A stretch of 64,000 bases of DNA from Pseudomonas sp. AFG_SD02_1510_Pfu_092 (GTDB lineage Bacteria; Pseudomonadota; Gammaproteobacteria; Pseudomonadales; Pseudomonadaceae): positions 1-64,000 of the forward strand of contig NZ_PUQD01000004.1 of NCBI RefSeq assembly GCF_003331055.1. The letters are read 5' to 3'. The notes beneath the pieces were generated by a model. It did not search any database. It was not told the DNA's origin and worked only from the letters and a program-made list of their open reading frames with translations. Both the position numbers and the translations under genes were made by a program. Of this stretch, positions 42,590-51,202 are shown in pieces. The stretch's first letter is position 1, and each line of letters starts with the position of its first letter.

Positions 42590-44250
42590 TTCGCCACGCC
42601 AAAGCCCTGGCCGTACTGGCCTGCGGAGCCTTCGCACCCGCCGTGTGGGCCGCCGATGCCCTGACCGGCGAGGTGCAGAAGCAGCCGCTGAACGTTTCTG
42701 CGATCGCCATGTTCGTGGCGTTCGTCGCCTTCACCCTCGGTATCACCTACTGGGCCTCCAAGCGCAACAAGTCGGCGTCCGATTACTACGCCGCCGGTGG
42801 CAAGATCACCGGCTTCCAGAACGGCCTGGCGATCGCCGGTGACTACATGTCGGCCGCCTCGTTCCTGGGTATTTCCGCGCTGGTGTTCACCTCTGGCTAC
42901 GATGGCCTGATCTACTCGATCGGCTTCCTGGTCGGCTGGCCGATCATCCTCTTCCTGATTGCCGAACGCCTGCGCAACCTGGGCAAGTACACCTTCGCCG
43001 ACGTGGCCTCGTACCGCCTTGGGCAGAAGGAGATCCGCACCCTGTCGGCCTCGGGTTCGCTGGTGGTGGTGGCGTTCTACCTGATCGCGCAGATGGTCGG
43101 TGCCGGCAAGCTGATCGAGCTGCTGTTCGGCCTGGACTACCACGTGGCGGTGATCCTGGTGGGCATCCTTATGTGCCTGTACGTGCTGTTCGGCGGCATG
43201 CTCGCCACCACCTGGGTGCAGATCATCAAGGCCGTGCTGTTGCTGTCGGGTGCCAGCTTCATGGCGCTGATGGTGATGAAGCACGTCGGCTTCGACTTCA
43301 ACACCTTGTTCTCCGAAGCGATCAAGGTACACGCCAAGGGCGAGGCGATCATGAGCCCGGGCGGCCTGGTCAAGGACCCGATCTCGGCGTTCTCGCTGGG
43401 CCTGGCGCTGATGTTCGGTACCGCTGGCCTGCCGCACATCCTGATGCGCTTCTTCACCGTCAGTGACGCCAAGGAAGCGCGCAAGAGCGTGCTGTACGCC
43501 ACCGGCTTCATCGGCTACTTCTACATCCTCACCTTCATCATCGGCTTTGGCGCCATCCTGCTGGTCAGCACCAACCCGGAGTTCAAGGACGCCGCGGGCG
43601 CCCTGCTGGGCGGCAACAACATGGCAGCGGTGCACCTGGCCAACGCCGTGGGTGGCAGCGTGTTCCTCGGCTTCATCTCGGCGGTGGCCTTCGCCACCAT
43701 CCTGGCGGTGGTTGCCGGCCTGACCCTGGCGGGTGCCTCGGCGGTGTCGCACGACCTGTACGCCAGCGTCTGGCGCAAGGGCAAGGCCAACGACAAGGAC
43801 GAGATCCGCGTGTCGAAGATCACCACCGTCGCCCTGGGCGTGCTGGCGATCGGCCTGGGCATCCTGTTCGAGAAGCAGAACATCGCCTTCATGGTCGGCC
43901 TGGCATTCTCCATCGCCGCCAGCTGCAACTTCCCGGTACTGCTGCTTTCCATGTACTGGAAGAAGCTGACCACCCGTGGCGCCATGATCGGCGGCTGGCT
44001 GGGCCTGGTGAGCGCGGTGACGCTGATGGTCCTCGGCCCGACCATCTGGGTGCAGATCCTCGGTCACGAGAAAGCGATCTACCCGTACGAGTACCCGGCT
44101 CTGTTCTCTATGGCCATTGCCTTCGTCAGCATCTGGTTCTTCTCGGTCACCGACAAGTCCAAGGCTGCTGAAGACGAACGTGCACTGTTCTTCCCGCAGT
44201 TCGTGCGTTCGCAGACTGGCCTGGGGGCTTCGGGGGCTGTTTCGCACTGA
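42586..44250 (+). CDS. actP: Cation/acetate symporter ActP
   Basis: A 554-residue sodium:solute symporter with a signal-like N-terminus ([20 protein letters not shown]) and about 13 transmembrane helices. SSS-family motifs include [31 protein letters not shown], and [20 protein letters not shown]. It imports acetate and other short monocarboxylates. It is cotranscribed with yjcH (ATGA overlap), and the transcript ends at the terminator at 44273. Induction by acetate is expected from relatives; no specific operator is visible here. Confidence 0.95.
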   Translation: MIRHAKALAVLACGAFAPAVWAADALTGEVQKQPLNVSAIAMFVAFVAFTLGITYWASKRNKSASDYYAAGGKITGFQNGLAIAGDYMSAASFLGISALVFTSGYDGLIYSIGFLVGWPIILFLIAERLRNLGKYTFADVASYRLGQKEIRTLSASGSLVVVAFYLIAQMVGAGKLIELLFGLDYHVAVILVGILMCLYVLFGGMLATTWVQIIKAVLLLSGASFMALMVMKHVGFDFNTLFSEAIKVHAKGEAIMSPGGLVKDPISAFSLGLALMFGTAGLPHILMRFFTVSDAKEARKSVLYATGFIGYFYILTFIIGFGAILLVSTNPEFKDAAGALLGGNNMAAVHLANAVGGSVFLGFISAVAFATILAVVAGLTLAGASAVSHDLYASVWRKGKANDKDEIRVSKITTVALGVLAIGLGILFEKQNIAFMVGLAFSIAASCNFPVLLLSMYWKKLTTRGAMIGGWLGLVSAVTLMVLGPTIWVQILGHEKAIYPYEYPALFSMAIAFVSIWFFSVTDKSKAAEDERALFFPQFVRSQTGLGASGAVSH

Positions 44251-44272
44251 TCCTTGCGGTCTTGCCGTAATG

Positions 44273-44300
44273 AAAAAACCGCGCCTAGGCGCGGTTTTTT
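44273..44300. terminator. Bidirectional terminator actP / DUF3309
   Basis: Perfect hairpin AAAAAACCGCGCC-TA-GGCGCGGTTTTTT. A-rich and T-rich flanks on both sides make it work for the convergent actP and DUF3309 transcripts. Confidence 0.93.
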
Positions 44301-44313
44301 CATGGTGTTGCCG

Positions 44314-44466
44314 CTAGATCATGCCTAGCAACAACAACACCAGCAGAATGACCAGCACCACGCCGATGATGCCGGACGGGCCGTAGCCCCAGCTGCGTGA
44401 GTGCGGGAAGACCGGTAAGCCACCAATCAGCAAAAGGATCAGGATGATGATGAGAATCGTGGTCAT
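44314..44466 (-). CDS. DUF3309 small membrane protein
   Basis: A 50-residue protein with two hydrophobic helices around a polar turn: TTILIIILILLLIGGLPVFP, then SRSWGYGPSG, then IIGVVLVILLVLLLLGMI. The central SWGYGPSG is the mark of DUF3309. The ATG follows AAGGA. Its function is unknown; such proteins are often stress-induced. Transcription ends at the shared bidirectional terminator. Confidence 0.85.
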   Translation of the reverse strand: MTTILIIILILLLIGGLPVFPHSRSWGYGPSGIIGVVLVILLVLLLLGMI

Positions 44467-44677
44467 GACGGAGTCCTTGCGTGGTTGAAGGTCAAGGGCC
44501 TCGGACTGCTGGCCTCTTGTAAAATGGGACCGGCGCCGCTTGTGAAAGATTCCATTTTTGTATGCGCAGGCTATCCACAGGGTCATGCCCGCTCATTCAC
44601 TGCCCTGATTAACCCTGCCGTCGCGCAGGCCCTTGTTTAGACTGCGCTCAACAGTCATCAGCACAAGGCCAGCCACC

Positions 44678-45487
44678 ATGCAAAACCGCATCATGATCAC
44701 CGGCGCCGGGTCCGGCCTCGGTCGCGAAATCGCCCTGCGCTGGGCGCGTGAGGGCTGGCGCCTGGCGCTGGCCGATGTCAACGAAGCCGGCCTGCGCGAA
44801 ACCCTGGAGCAGGTGCGCGCGGCGGGGGGCGATGGCTTCGTCCAGCGCTGCGATGTGCGCGACTACAGCCAGCTCACCGCGCTGGCTCAGGCCTGCGCCG
44901 AGCAGTTCGGCGGCATTGACGTGATCGTCAACAATGCCGGGGTCGCCTCGGGCGGCTTCTTCGCCGAGCTCTCGCTGGAGGACTGGGACTGGCAGATCGC
45001 GGTCAACCTCATGGGCGTGGTCAAGGGGTGCAAGGCGTTCCTGCCGCTGCTGGAGCGCAGCAAGGGGCGGATCATCAATATCGCCTCCATGGCCGCGCTG
45101 ATGCAGGGCCCGGGCATGAGCAACTACAACGTGGCCAAGGCCGGCGTGCTGGCCCTGTCGGAAAGCCTGCTGGTGGAACTGCGCCAGCTGCAGGTGGCGG
45201 TGCACGTGGTATGCCCGTCGTTCTTCCAGACCAACCTGCTGGACTCGTTCCGCGGGCCGAACCCGGCGATGAAGGCGCAGGTAGGCAAACTGTTGGAAGG
45301 ATCGCCGATCAGCGCGGTGGAAATCGCTGAGTACATCCATCGGCAGGTGGCGGCCGGTGAGTTCCTGATTCTGCCGCACGAGGCCGGGCGCCAGGCTTGG
45401 CAGGTGAAACGCCAGGCCCCCGAGCGGCTCTATGACGAGATGGCCGAAATGGCGGCGAAAATGCGCGCCAAGGCCCATTCGCGGTGA
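44678..45487 (+). CDS. Short-chain dehydrogenase/reductase
   Basis: A 269-residue classical SDR. The NAD(P) motif is TGAGSGLG at residues 8-15, with NNAG near residue 88, the catalytic Ser in NIASMAAL, and the YNVAK Tyr-Lys pair. The C-terminal extension (QAPERLYDEMAEMAAKMRAK) is helical. An SDR acting on an unidentified alcohol or ketone is all that can be said. It lies upstream of rsmI on the same strand with a 120-base gap. Confidence 0.88.
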   Translation: MQNRIMITGAGSGLGREIALRWAREGWRLALADVNEAGLRETLEQVRAAGGDGFVQRCDVRDYSQLTALAQACAEQFGGIDVIVNNAGVASGGFFAELSLEDWDWQIAVNLMGVVKGCKAFLPLLERSKGRIINIASMAALMQGPGMSNYNVAKAGVLALSESLLVELRQLQVAVHVVCPSFFQTNLLDSFRGPNPAMKAQVGKLLEGSPISAVEIAEYIHRQVAAGEFLILPHEAGRQAWQVKRQAPERLYDEMAEMAAKMRAKAHSR

Positions 45488-45607
45488 ACAATCTGTAAGG
45501 AAAATTACTGAGTGGTGTAGGGCGCTTCTGAATCGCGGCGGAGCTATTGAGTAGCCGAATGCCATCAAGGCAGGCTCCGGTTTTCCCTTTCGCTGGAGGA
45601 TCGGAGC

Positions 45608-45787
45608 ATGTTGGTAATAGGGCGCGAAGTAGGGGAAGTCATCATGATTGGCGATGACATTCGGCTCATGGTGGTGGAAGCCCGGGACGGGGTGGTGCGT
45701 TTTGGCGTGGATGCCCCGCGTGAGGTGCCGGTGCATCGGGCCGAGGTGTACAAGCGGATCAAGGAGGCCGAGCAAAACAAGGTCTGA
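45608..45787 (+). CDS. rsmI: CsrA/RsmA-family regulator (RsmI type)
   Basis: A 59-residue CsrA-family RNA-binding protein starting MLVIGREVGEVIMIGDDIRL. The conserved RNA-contact residues of strand 1 (Arg6 region) and the C-terminal VPVHRAEVYKRI (Arg44 region) are present. It acts as a homodimer that binds GGA motifs in mRNA leaders. The sequence departs from RsmA and RsmE (for example, no TRR after MLIL) and fits RsmI, the third paralogue of P. putida and P. fluorescens. Its own leader has GGAGGA and GGAG just before the ATG, so self-repression is plausible. Confidence 0.9.
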   Translation: MLVIGREVGEVIMIGDDIRLMVVEARDGVVRFGVDAPREVPVHRAEVYKRIKEAEQNKV

Positions 45788-45791
45788 TGTC

Positions 45792-45899
45792 GCCTGCAAC
45801 GGCCTCTTCGCGGGTGAACCCGCTCCCACAGGTACGGCACAGTCCTCGAGAGCGGTGCGATCCCTGTGGGAGCGGGTTCACCCGCGAAGAGGCCGGCCC
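45792..45899. repeat. REP pair, inverted
   Basis: Copies at 45792-45831 and 45862-45899 between the convergent rsmI and yheU genes. Confidence 0.92.
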
Positions 45900-45901
45900 G
45901 G

Positions 45902-46129
45902 CTAGTCGAGCAACTCGCGCGGCACATCATGCCTGGCCAACAGCTGGCACTGCTGGCTCTCCGGCTCGAACAGGATGAACGCCTGGCCTTTGGCCAATGC
46001 CTGGCGCACCCGCAGTACACGGGTTTCCAGCGGGGTGTCGTCGCCGTTGTCGGTACCGTCGCGGGTGACGAAGTCTTCGATCAGGCGGGTCAGGGTTTCG
46101 GCTTGCAGTTGCTCGTAGGGGATCAGCAT
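45902..46129 (-). CDS. YheU/UPF0270 family protein
   Basis: A 75-residue protein of the YheU family: LIPYEQLQAETLTRLIEDFV followed by TRDGTD is its signature, then a helical second half ending in LLARHDVPRELLD. The function is unknown across the family. It is monocistronic, downstream of the NAGGN genes on the same strand. Confidence 0.85.
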   Translation of the reverse strand: MLIPYEQLQAETLTRLIEDFVTRDGTDNGDDTPLETRVLRVRQALAKGQAFILFEPESQQCQLLARHDVPRELLD

Positions 46130-46185
46130 GTCAGGTGTGGTCTAGGTGTCGGTGTGGCCATGCTACGCGAAACCTTCGGCATTTT

Positions 46186-46204
46186 GGGGCTGCTTGGCAG
46201 CCCC
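46186..46204. repeat. Isolated REP2-like outer hairpin
   Basis: GGGGCTGC-TTG-GCAGCCCC matches the outer hairpin of the REP2 elements at 32081 and 58609 but has no core next to it. It lies after the NAGGN peptidase gene and may help terminate it, though it has no T-run on that strand. Confidence 0.5.
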
Positions 46205-46211
46205 AAGGGCC

Positions 46212-47396
46212 TCAAGCCTTGTTGCCGACCAGGCTGTCCACCGCCGGCACCCGCGTATCGCTCTCCATCTGCGCATCGTGTTCCAGCTGGTGGCTGAAGC
46301 GTTCCAACGAGGCATTGGCCGGCTGCGAGTCGCTGGCGAACACCGGCGGGCTCAGCAGGTAGGCCGACAACAAGCGGCTCAGCGCCGCCAGGCTGTCGAT
46401 GTGGGTGCGCTCGTAACCATGGGTGGCATCGCACCCAAACGCCACCAGCGCGGTACGAATATCGTGCCCCGCCGTCACCGCCGAATGGGCATCGCTGAAG
46501 TAGTAGCGGAACAGATCGCGGCGTACCGGCAGGTCGTGGTCGCCGGCCAGCTTCAACAGGTGCCGGGACAGGTGGTAGTCGTAGGGCCCCGACGAGTCCT
46601 GCATGGCCACGCTCACCGCATGCTCGCTGGAAGCCTGCCCGGGCGCCACCGGGGCGATGTCGATGCCGACGAACTCGCTGACGTCCCAGGGCAGGGCACC
46701 GGCTGCACCGGAGCCGGTTTCTTCGGTGATGGTAAACAGCGGGTGGCAGTCGATCAGCGGCTGGCGGCCACTTTCCACCACCGCTTTCAGCGCCGCCAGC
46801 AACGCTGCCACGCCGGCCTTGTCGTCCAGGTGACGGGCGCTGATGTGGCCGCTTTCGGTGAACTCGGGCAGTGGGTCGAAGGCCACGAAATCACCAATGC
46901 TCACGCCCAGCGCCTCGCAATCGGCGCGAGTGGCGCAGTAGGCGTCCAGGCGAACCTCGACGTGCTCCCAGCTGATCGGCATCTGGTCGATGGCGGTGTT
47001 GAAGGCATGCCCGCTGGCCATCAGCGGCAGCACGCTGCCACGGAATACGCCGGTGTCGGTGAACACGCTGACCCGGCTGCCTTCGGCGAAGCGGCTGGAC
47101 CAGCAGCCGACCGGCGCCAGGGCCAGACGGCCATTGTCCTGCAACTGGCGCACGCTGGCGCCGATAGTGTCGAGGTGGGCGGACACGGCGCGGTCAGGCG
47201 AGGTCTGGCGGCCTTTGAGGGTGGCGCGGATGGTGCCGCGGCGGGTCAGCTCGAAGGGGATGCCCAGTTCTTCCAGGCGTTCGGCCACATAGCGCACGAT
47301 GGTGTCGGTGAAACCGGTGGGGCTGGGGATGGCGAGCATTTCCAGCAGCACGCGCTTGAGGTAGTCGAGATCGGGTTCGGGGAGTCGTTCGGACAT
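46212..47396 (-). CDS. NAGGN-system M42 family peptidase
   Basis: A 394-residue metallopeptidase. Metal-binding residues of M42/M20-type enzymes are visible: AVSAHLDTIGA (His-Asp), HLDDKAGVAALLAAL (bridging Asp), TITEETGSGAA (Glu pair), VGIDIAP and the C-terminal TDTGVFRG. It is the third gene of the N-acetylglutaminylglutamine osmoprotectant cluster, behind the amidotransferase and synthetase on the same strand, and probably degrades or recycles the dipeptide. The start follows AAGGAG. A REP pair separates it from the synthetase gene. Confidence 0.88.
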   Translation of the reverse strand: MSERLPEPDLDYLKRVLLEMLAIPSPTGFTDTIVRYVAERLEELGIPFELTRRGTIRATLKGRQTSPDRAVSAHLDTIGASVRQLQDNGRLALAPVGCWSSRFAEGSRVSVFTDTGVFRGSVLPLMASGHAFNTAIDQMPISWEHVEVRLDAYCATRADCEALGVSIGDFVAFDPLPEFTESGHISARHLDDKAGVAALLAALKAVVESGRQPLIDCHPLFTITEETGSGAAGALPWDVSEFVGIDIAPVAPGQASSEHAVSVAMQDSSGPYDYHLSRHLLKLAGDHDLPVRRDLFRYYFSDAHSAVTAGHDIRTALVAFGCDATHGYERTHIDSLAALSRLLSAYLLSPPVFASDSQPANASLERFSHQLEHDAQMESDTRVPAVDSLVGNKA

Positions 47397-47423
47397 GAGT
47401 ACTCCTTTTGGCAATTGCGTTGA

Positions 47424-47517
47424 CTTCTTCGCGGGCGCGCCCGCTCCCACAGGGACCCCACAAGTCTCAAGAAAGGTGGCAAACCTGTGGGAGCGGGCAT
47501 GCCCGCGAAGAGGCTCT
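47424..47517. repeat. REP pair inside the NAGGN cluster
   Basis: Copies at 47424-47453 and 47483-47517 between the synthetase and M42 peptidase genes; it may reduce read-through into the peptidase. Confidence 0.9.
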
Positions 47518-47523
47518 CAGCGG

Positions 47524-49269
47524 TCAGGTCAAAGGCCGACTATGCGGAAACAGCAGGTCGATGAACCGCTCCGCGGTCGGCTGCGGTTCGTGGTTGGCCA
47601 AGCCGGCGCGTTCGTTGGCTTCGATGATCACGTACTGCGGCTGCCCGGCATCCGGCACGATGAAGTCCAGCCCCACCACCGGAATCTCCAGCGCCCGCGC
47701 AGCGCGCACGGCTGCGTCGGCCAGCACCGGGTGCAGGCGTTCGGTCACATCCTCCAGGGTGCCGCCGGTGTGCAGGTTGGCGGTGCGCCGTACGGCCAGG
47801 CGCTGGCCGGCAGGCAGCACATCGTCATAGGCAAAGCCCGCCGCACCCAGGGTACGCTCGGTTTCATCGTCCAGCGGAATGCGGCTTTCGCCGCCGGTTG
47901 CCGCCTGGCGCCGGCGGCTCTGGGCGTCGATCAGCTGGCGGATGCTGTGCGTGCCGTCGCCTACCACCTGGGCCGGGTGGCGGATGGCGGCGGCCACCAC
48001 CTCATAGCCGATCACTACGACGCGCAGGTCGTACCCGGCATGGAAGCTTTCCAGCAACACCCGGCTGTCGAACTGCCGGGCATGGGCCACGGCGCGGGTG
48101 ATCTCGTCGATGCAAGTCAGGTTCACCGCCACGCCCTGGCCTTGTTCACCATCGACCGGCTTGACCACCACCGCGCCGTGCTCGTCGAGAAACGCCAGGT
48201 TGTCGTCGGCATTGCCTGCCAGTTGCTGCGTCGGCACTTGCAGGCCGGCGTTATGCAGGGCCTGCTGGGTCAGGCGCTTGTCCTGGCACAGGGTCATGGT
48301 CACGGCACTGGTCAGGTCGCTGAGCGATTCCCGGCAGCGAATGCGCCGCCCGCCCAGGCTCAGGGTAAACAAGCCGGCGGCGGCGTTGTCGACCTGCACC
48401 TCGATGCCGCGCCGTAGCGCCTCATCGACGATGATGCGCGCATAGGGGTTGAGGTCGGCTTGCGGCCCGGGCCCGAGAAAAAGCTGCTCGTTGATGCCGT
48501 TCTTGCGCTTGACCGCGAAGGTTGGCAGGTTGCGAAAGCCCAGCTTCTGGTACAGGCGTTTGGCCTGGCGGTTGTCGTGCAGCACCGACAGGTCCAGGTA
48601 GGCCAGGCCACGGCTCATGAAGTGCTCGATCAGGTGACGCACCAGCACCTCACCGACGCCGGGGCGGGTGCATTGCGGGTCGACCGCCAGGCACCACAGG
48701 CTGCTGCCGTTTTCCGGGTCATCGAAGGCCTTGCAATGGTTCAGGCCCATCACGCTGCCGATCACCGCACCGCTGTCCTCGTCTTCGGCCAGCCAGTACA
48801 CCGGGCCACCCAAGTGGCGCGGCGTCAGCAGCTCGGCATCGACCGGCAGCATGCCGCGCGCCTGGTACAGGGTGTTGATGGCGTGCCAGTCGGCCGGGTT
48901 CTGCGCCCGGCGCACGCGAAAGCCGCGAAACACCCGCTGCGCCGGGCGGTAGTCGGTAAACCACAGGCGCAGGGTATCGGAGGGGTCGAGGAACAGTTGC
49001 TGCGGTGCATGCGCCAGCACCTGCTGCGGTGCCGCCACATACAGCGCGATGTCACGTTCGCCGGGGCACTCGCCCAGCAGGTCCTCGGCCAGTTTGGCCG
49101 GGTCGGCGTAGGTGTGGCCGATCAGCAGCCGGCCCCAACCGCAGTGCACTGCACGCGGTTGGTCGTGGGGCTGGCTACCGTCGCCCGCCAGGCGCGCTTG
49201 CAGGCGCTCGTAGGAGGGCGCCTGGCCGCGCATCAGGCGCTGACCAAAAGGGGTTTCGTGGGCTTTCAT
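47524..49269 (-). CDS. ngg: N-acetylglutaminylglutamine synthetase
   Basis: A 581-residue enzyme fusing a GNAT acetyltransferase domain (about residues 115-265; WCLAVDPQCTRPGVGEVLVR is the acetyl-CoA loop) to an ATP-grasp ligase (about 310-575; VVVKPVDGEQGQGVAVNL, VVVIGYEVVAAAIR, LDFIVPD, IIEANERAGL). Together these make N-acetylglutaminylglutamine, the precursor of the osmolyte amide NAGGN, in the cytoplasm. It starts three bases after the amidotransferase stop and is clearly cotranscribed. Expression is expected to rise under osmotic stress. Confidence 0.93.
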   Translation of the reverse strand: MKAHETPFGQRLMRGQAPSYERLQARLAGDGSQPHDQPRAVHCGWGRLLIGHTYADPAKLAEDLLGECPGERDIALYVAAPQQVLAHAPQQLFLDPSDTLRLWFTDYRPAQRVFRGFRVRRAQNPADWHAINTLYQARGMLPVDAELLTPRHLGGPVYWLAEDEDSGAVIGSVMGLNHCKAFDDPENGSSLWCLAVDPQCTRPGVGEVLVRHLIEHFMSRGLAYLDLSVLHDNRQAKRLYQKLGFRNLPTFAVKRKNGINEQLFLGPGPQADLNPYARIIVDEALRRGIEVQVDNAAAGLFTLSLGGRRIRCRESLSDLTSAVTMTLCQDKRLTQQALHNAGLQVPTQQLAGNADDNLAFLDEHGAVVVKPVDGEQGQGVAVNLTCIDEITRAVAHARQFDSRVLLESFHAGYDLRVVVIGYEVVAAAIRHPAQVVGDGTHSIRQLIDAQSRRRQAATGGESRIPLDDETERTLGAAGFAYDDVLPAGQRLAVRRTANLHTGGTLEDVTERLHPVLADAAVRAARALEIPVVGLDFIVPDAGQPQYVIIEANERAGLANHEPQPTAERFIDLLFPHSRPLT

Positions 49270-49272
49270 TGG

Positions 49273-51060
49273 TCAGAGTCCTTGTTCGCTCAGCCACAGG
49301 TTGAGTGCCGCCAGTTGCCACAGCTTGGAACCGCGCAGCGGCGTCAACTGGCCGTGCGGGTTGCTCAGCAGGCGGTCGAGCATGGCCGGGTTGAACAGCC
49401 CGCGATCCTGGCTGGGGTCGGTCAGCAACTCGCGTACCCAGCCGAGGGTGGCGCCTTCCAGGTGCTTCAGGCCCGGTACCGGGAAGTAGCCCTTCTTGCG
49501 GTCGATCACCTCGTGCGGGATCACCCGCCGCGCCGCCTGCTTGAGCACCTGCTTGCCGCCGTCGGGCAGCTTGAAGCGCGCCGGAATGCGCGCCGACAGC
49601 TCCACCAGGCGGTAGTCGAGGAACGGCGTACGCGCCTCCAGGCCCCAGGCCATGGTCATGTTGTCGACCCGTTTGACCGGGTCTTCGACCAGCATCACCG
49701 TGCTGTCCAGGCGCAAGGCCTTGTCCACCGCGTCGGCGGCGCCGGGGCGGGCGAAGTGCTCGCGTACGAAGTCGCCGGCAGCGTCGCTTTCCAGCAGCCA
49801 GGAGGGTTGCACCGTTTCGCGGTATTCGGCGTGGCTGCGGTCGAAGAAGGCCTCGCGGTAGGCGGCAAAGGCATCCTCGGCGCCGTCCACCTGCGGATAC
49901 CAGTGATAGCCGGCGAACAGCTCGTCGGCGCCCTGGCCGCTTTGCACGCCCTTGCAGTGCTTGGCCACTTCCCGCGACAGCAGGTAGAAGGCGATGCAGT
50001 CGTGGCTGACCATCGGTTCGCTCATGGCGCGGAAGGCCGCAGGCAACTGGTCGATGATTTCGTGCTCGGCAATGCGCAGCTGGTGGTGGCGGGTGCCGTA
50101 GTGTCTGGCGATCAGGTCGGAATACTGGAACTCGTCGCCGCGTTCGCCGCCGGCATCCTCGAAACCGATCGAGAAGGTCGACAGGTCGTCCACGCCCACT
50201 TCACGTAGCAGGCCGACCAGCAGGCTCGAGTCGACACCGCCGGACAGCAGCACGCCAACGTCGACCGCTGCCCGTTGGCGAATGGCCACGGCGTCGCGGG
50301 TGGCGTCGAGCACACGGGTGGTCCAGCCTTCCAGGTCGAGTTCACGCTCGTCCGGGTTGGCGCCGTATTTCAGCTGCCACCAGGTCTGGCGTTCGACTTC
50401 GCCATGGCGGTCGATGCGCATCCAGGTGCCGGGCTCCAGCTTTTGCACGTTGGCCAGCAACGTGCGCGGCGCTGGCACCACGGCATGGAAGTTCAGGTAG
50501 TGGTTGAGGGCCACCGGGTCGAGCATCGGGTCGATGTCGCCGCCCTTGAGCAGCGCTGGAAGGGTCGAGGCGAAACGCAGGCGCTCGCCATTGCGCGACA
50601 GGTACAAAGGTTTGACGCCGAGGCGGTCGCGGGCCAGGAACAGGCGCTGGTTGTCGCGCTCCCAGATGGCGAGGGCGAACATGCCGTTGAGCTTGGGCAG
50701 CAGGGCCGCGCCCCAGGCGTGGTAGCCCTTGAGCAGCACCTCGGTGTCGCCGTCGGACCAGAACCGATAGCCCAGGTCCTGCAGCTCCTGGCGCAGTTCC
50801 GGGAAGTTGTAGATGGCACCGTTGAAGGCCAGTGACAGGCCCAGGGTGTTATCGACCATCGGCTGCGCAGAGCCGTCGGACAGGTCCATGATTTTCAGGC
50901 GCCGGTGGCCGAGGGCGATCGGGCCCTGACTATGGAAGCCCCAGGCATCCGGGCCGCGAGGCGCCAGGTGATGGGTGATGCGCTCTACCGCAGCCAGGTC
51001 GGCTGGGCGAGGGGCTTGGTCGATTGGGGTGAAACGCAACTCTCCTGCTAATCCGCACAT
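49273..51060 (-). CDS. asnO: N-acetylglutaminylglutamine amidotransferase
   Basis: A 595-residue asparagine-synthetase-B-like enzyme. The N-terminal glutaminase starts MCGLAGEL, with Cys2 as nucleophile. The synthetase domain has the PP-loop VLLSGGVDSSLLVGLL and SGQGADELFAGYHWY. It uses glutamine to amidate the NAGG C-terminus, giving NAGGN. It is the first gene of the cluster, preceded by an AAGGA ribosome binding site. Upstream, 51061-51202 contains no obvious sigma22 (AlgU) promoter that I could identify. Confidence 0.93.
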   Translation of the reverse strand: MCGLAGELRFTPIDQAPRPADLAAVERITHHLAPRGPDAWGFHSQGPIALGHRRLKIMDLSDGSAQPMVDNTLGLSLAFNGAIYNFPELRQELQDLGYRFWSDGDTEVLLKGYHAWGAALLPKLNGMFALAIWERDNQRLFLARDRLGVKPLYLSRNGERLRFASTLPALLKGGDIDPMLDPVALNHYLNFHAVVPAPRTLLANVQKLEPGTWMRIDRHGEVERQTWWQLKYGANPDERELDLEGWTTRVLDATRDAVAIRQRAAVDVGVLLSGGVDSSLLVGLLREVGVDDLSTFSIGFEDAGGERGDEFQYSDLIARHYGTRHHQLRIAEHEIIDQLPAAFRAMSEPMVSHDCIAFYLLSREVAKHCKGVQSGQGADELFAGYHWYPQVDGAEDAFAAYREAFFDRSHAEYRETVQPSWLLESDAAGDFVREHFARPGAADAVDKALRLDSTVMLVEDPVKRVDNMTMAWGLEARTPFLDYRLVELSARIPARFKLPDGGKQVLKQAARRVIPHEVIDRKKGYFPVPGLKHLEGATLGWVRELLTDPSQDRGLFNPAMLDRLLSNPHGQLTPLRGSKLWQLAALNLWLSEQGL

Positions 51061-51202
51061 AGGTCCTTACCGGTTTTTCCGTTGGGGAGGGGATGCCCCG
51101 GATTAGGGCATCTTAAGGAACTGACCCATGTGCTTTGCGAGAGTTTTAGATCGATCTGTTATATGGCAAAAGGCTCTTGGGCTGCGCAGCGGCGCCATTT
51201 CC

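Noticed and set aside
46186..46204. Intrinsic terminator after the M42 peptidase gene
   Set aside because: The hairpin is strong, but on the minus strand it is followed by AAAAT rather than T residues; it matches a REP2 outer arm better.
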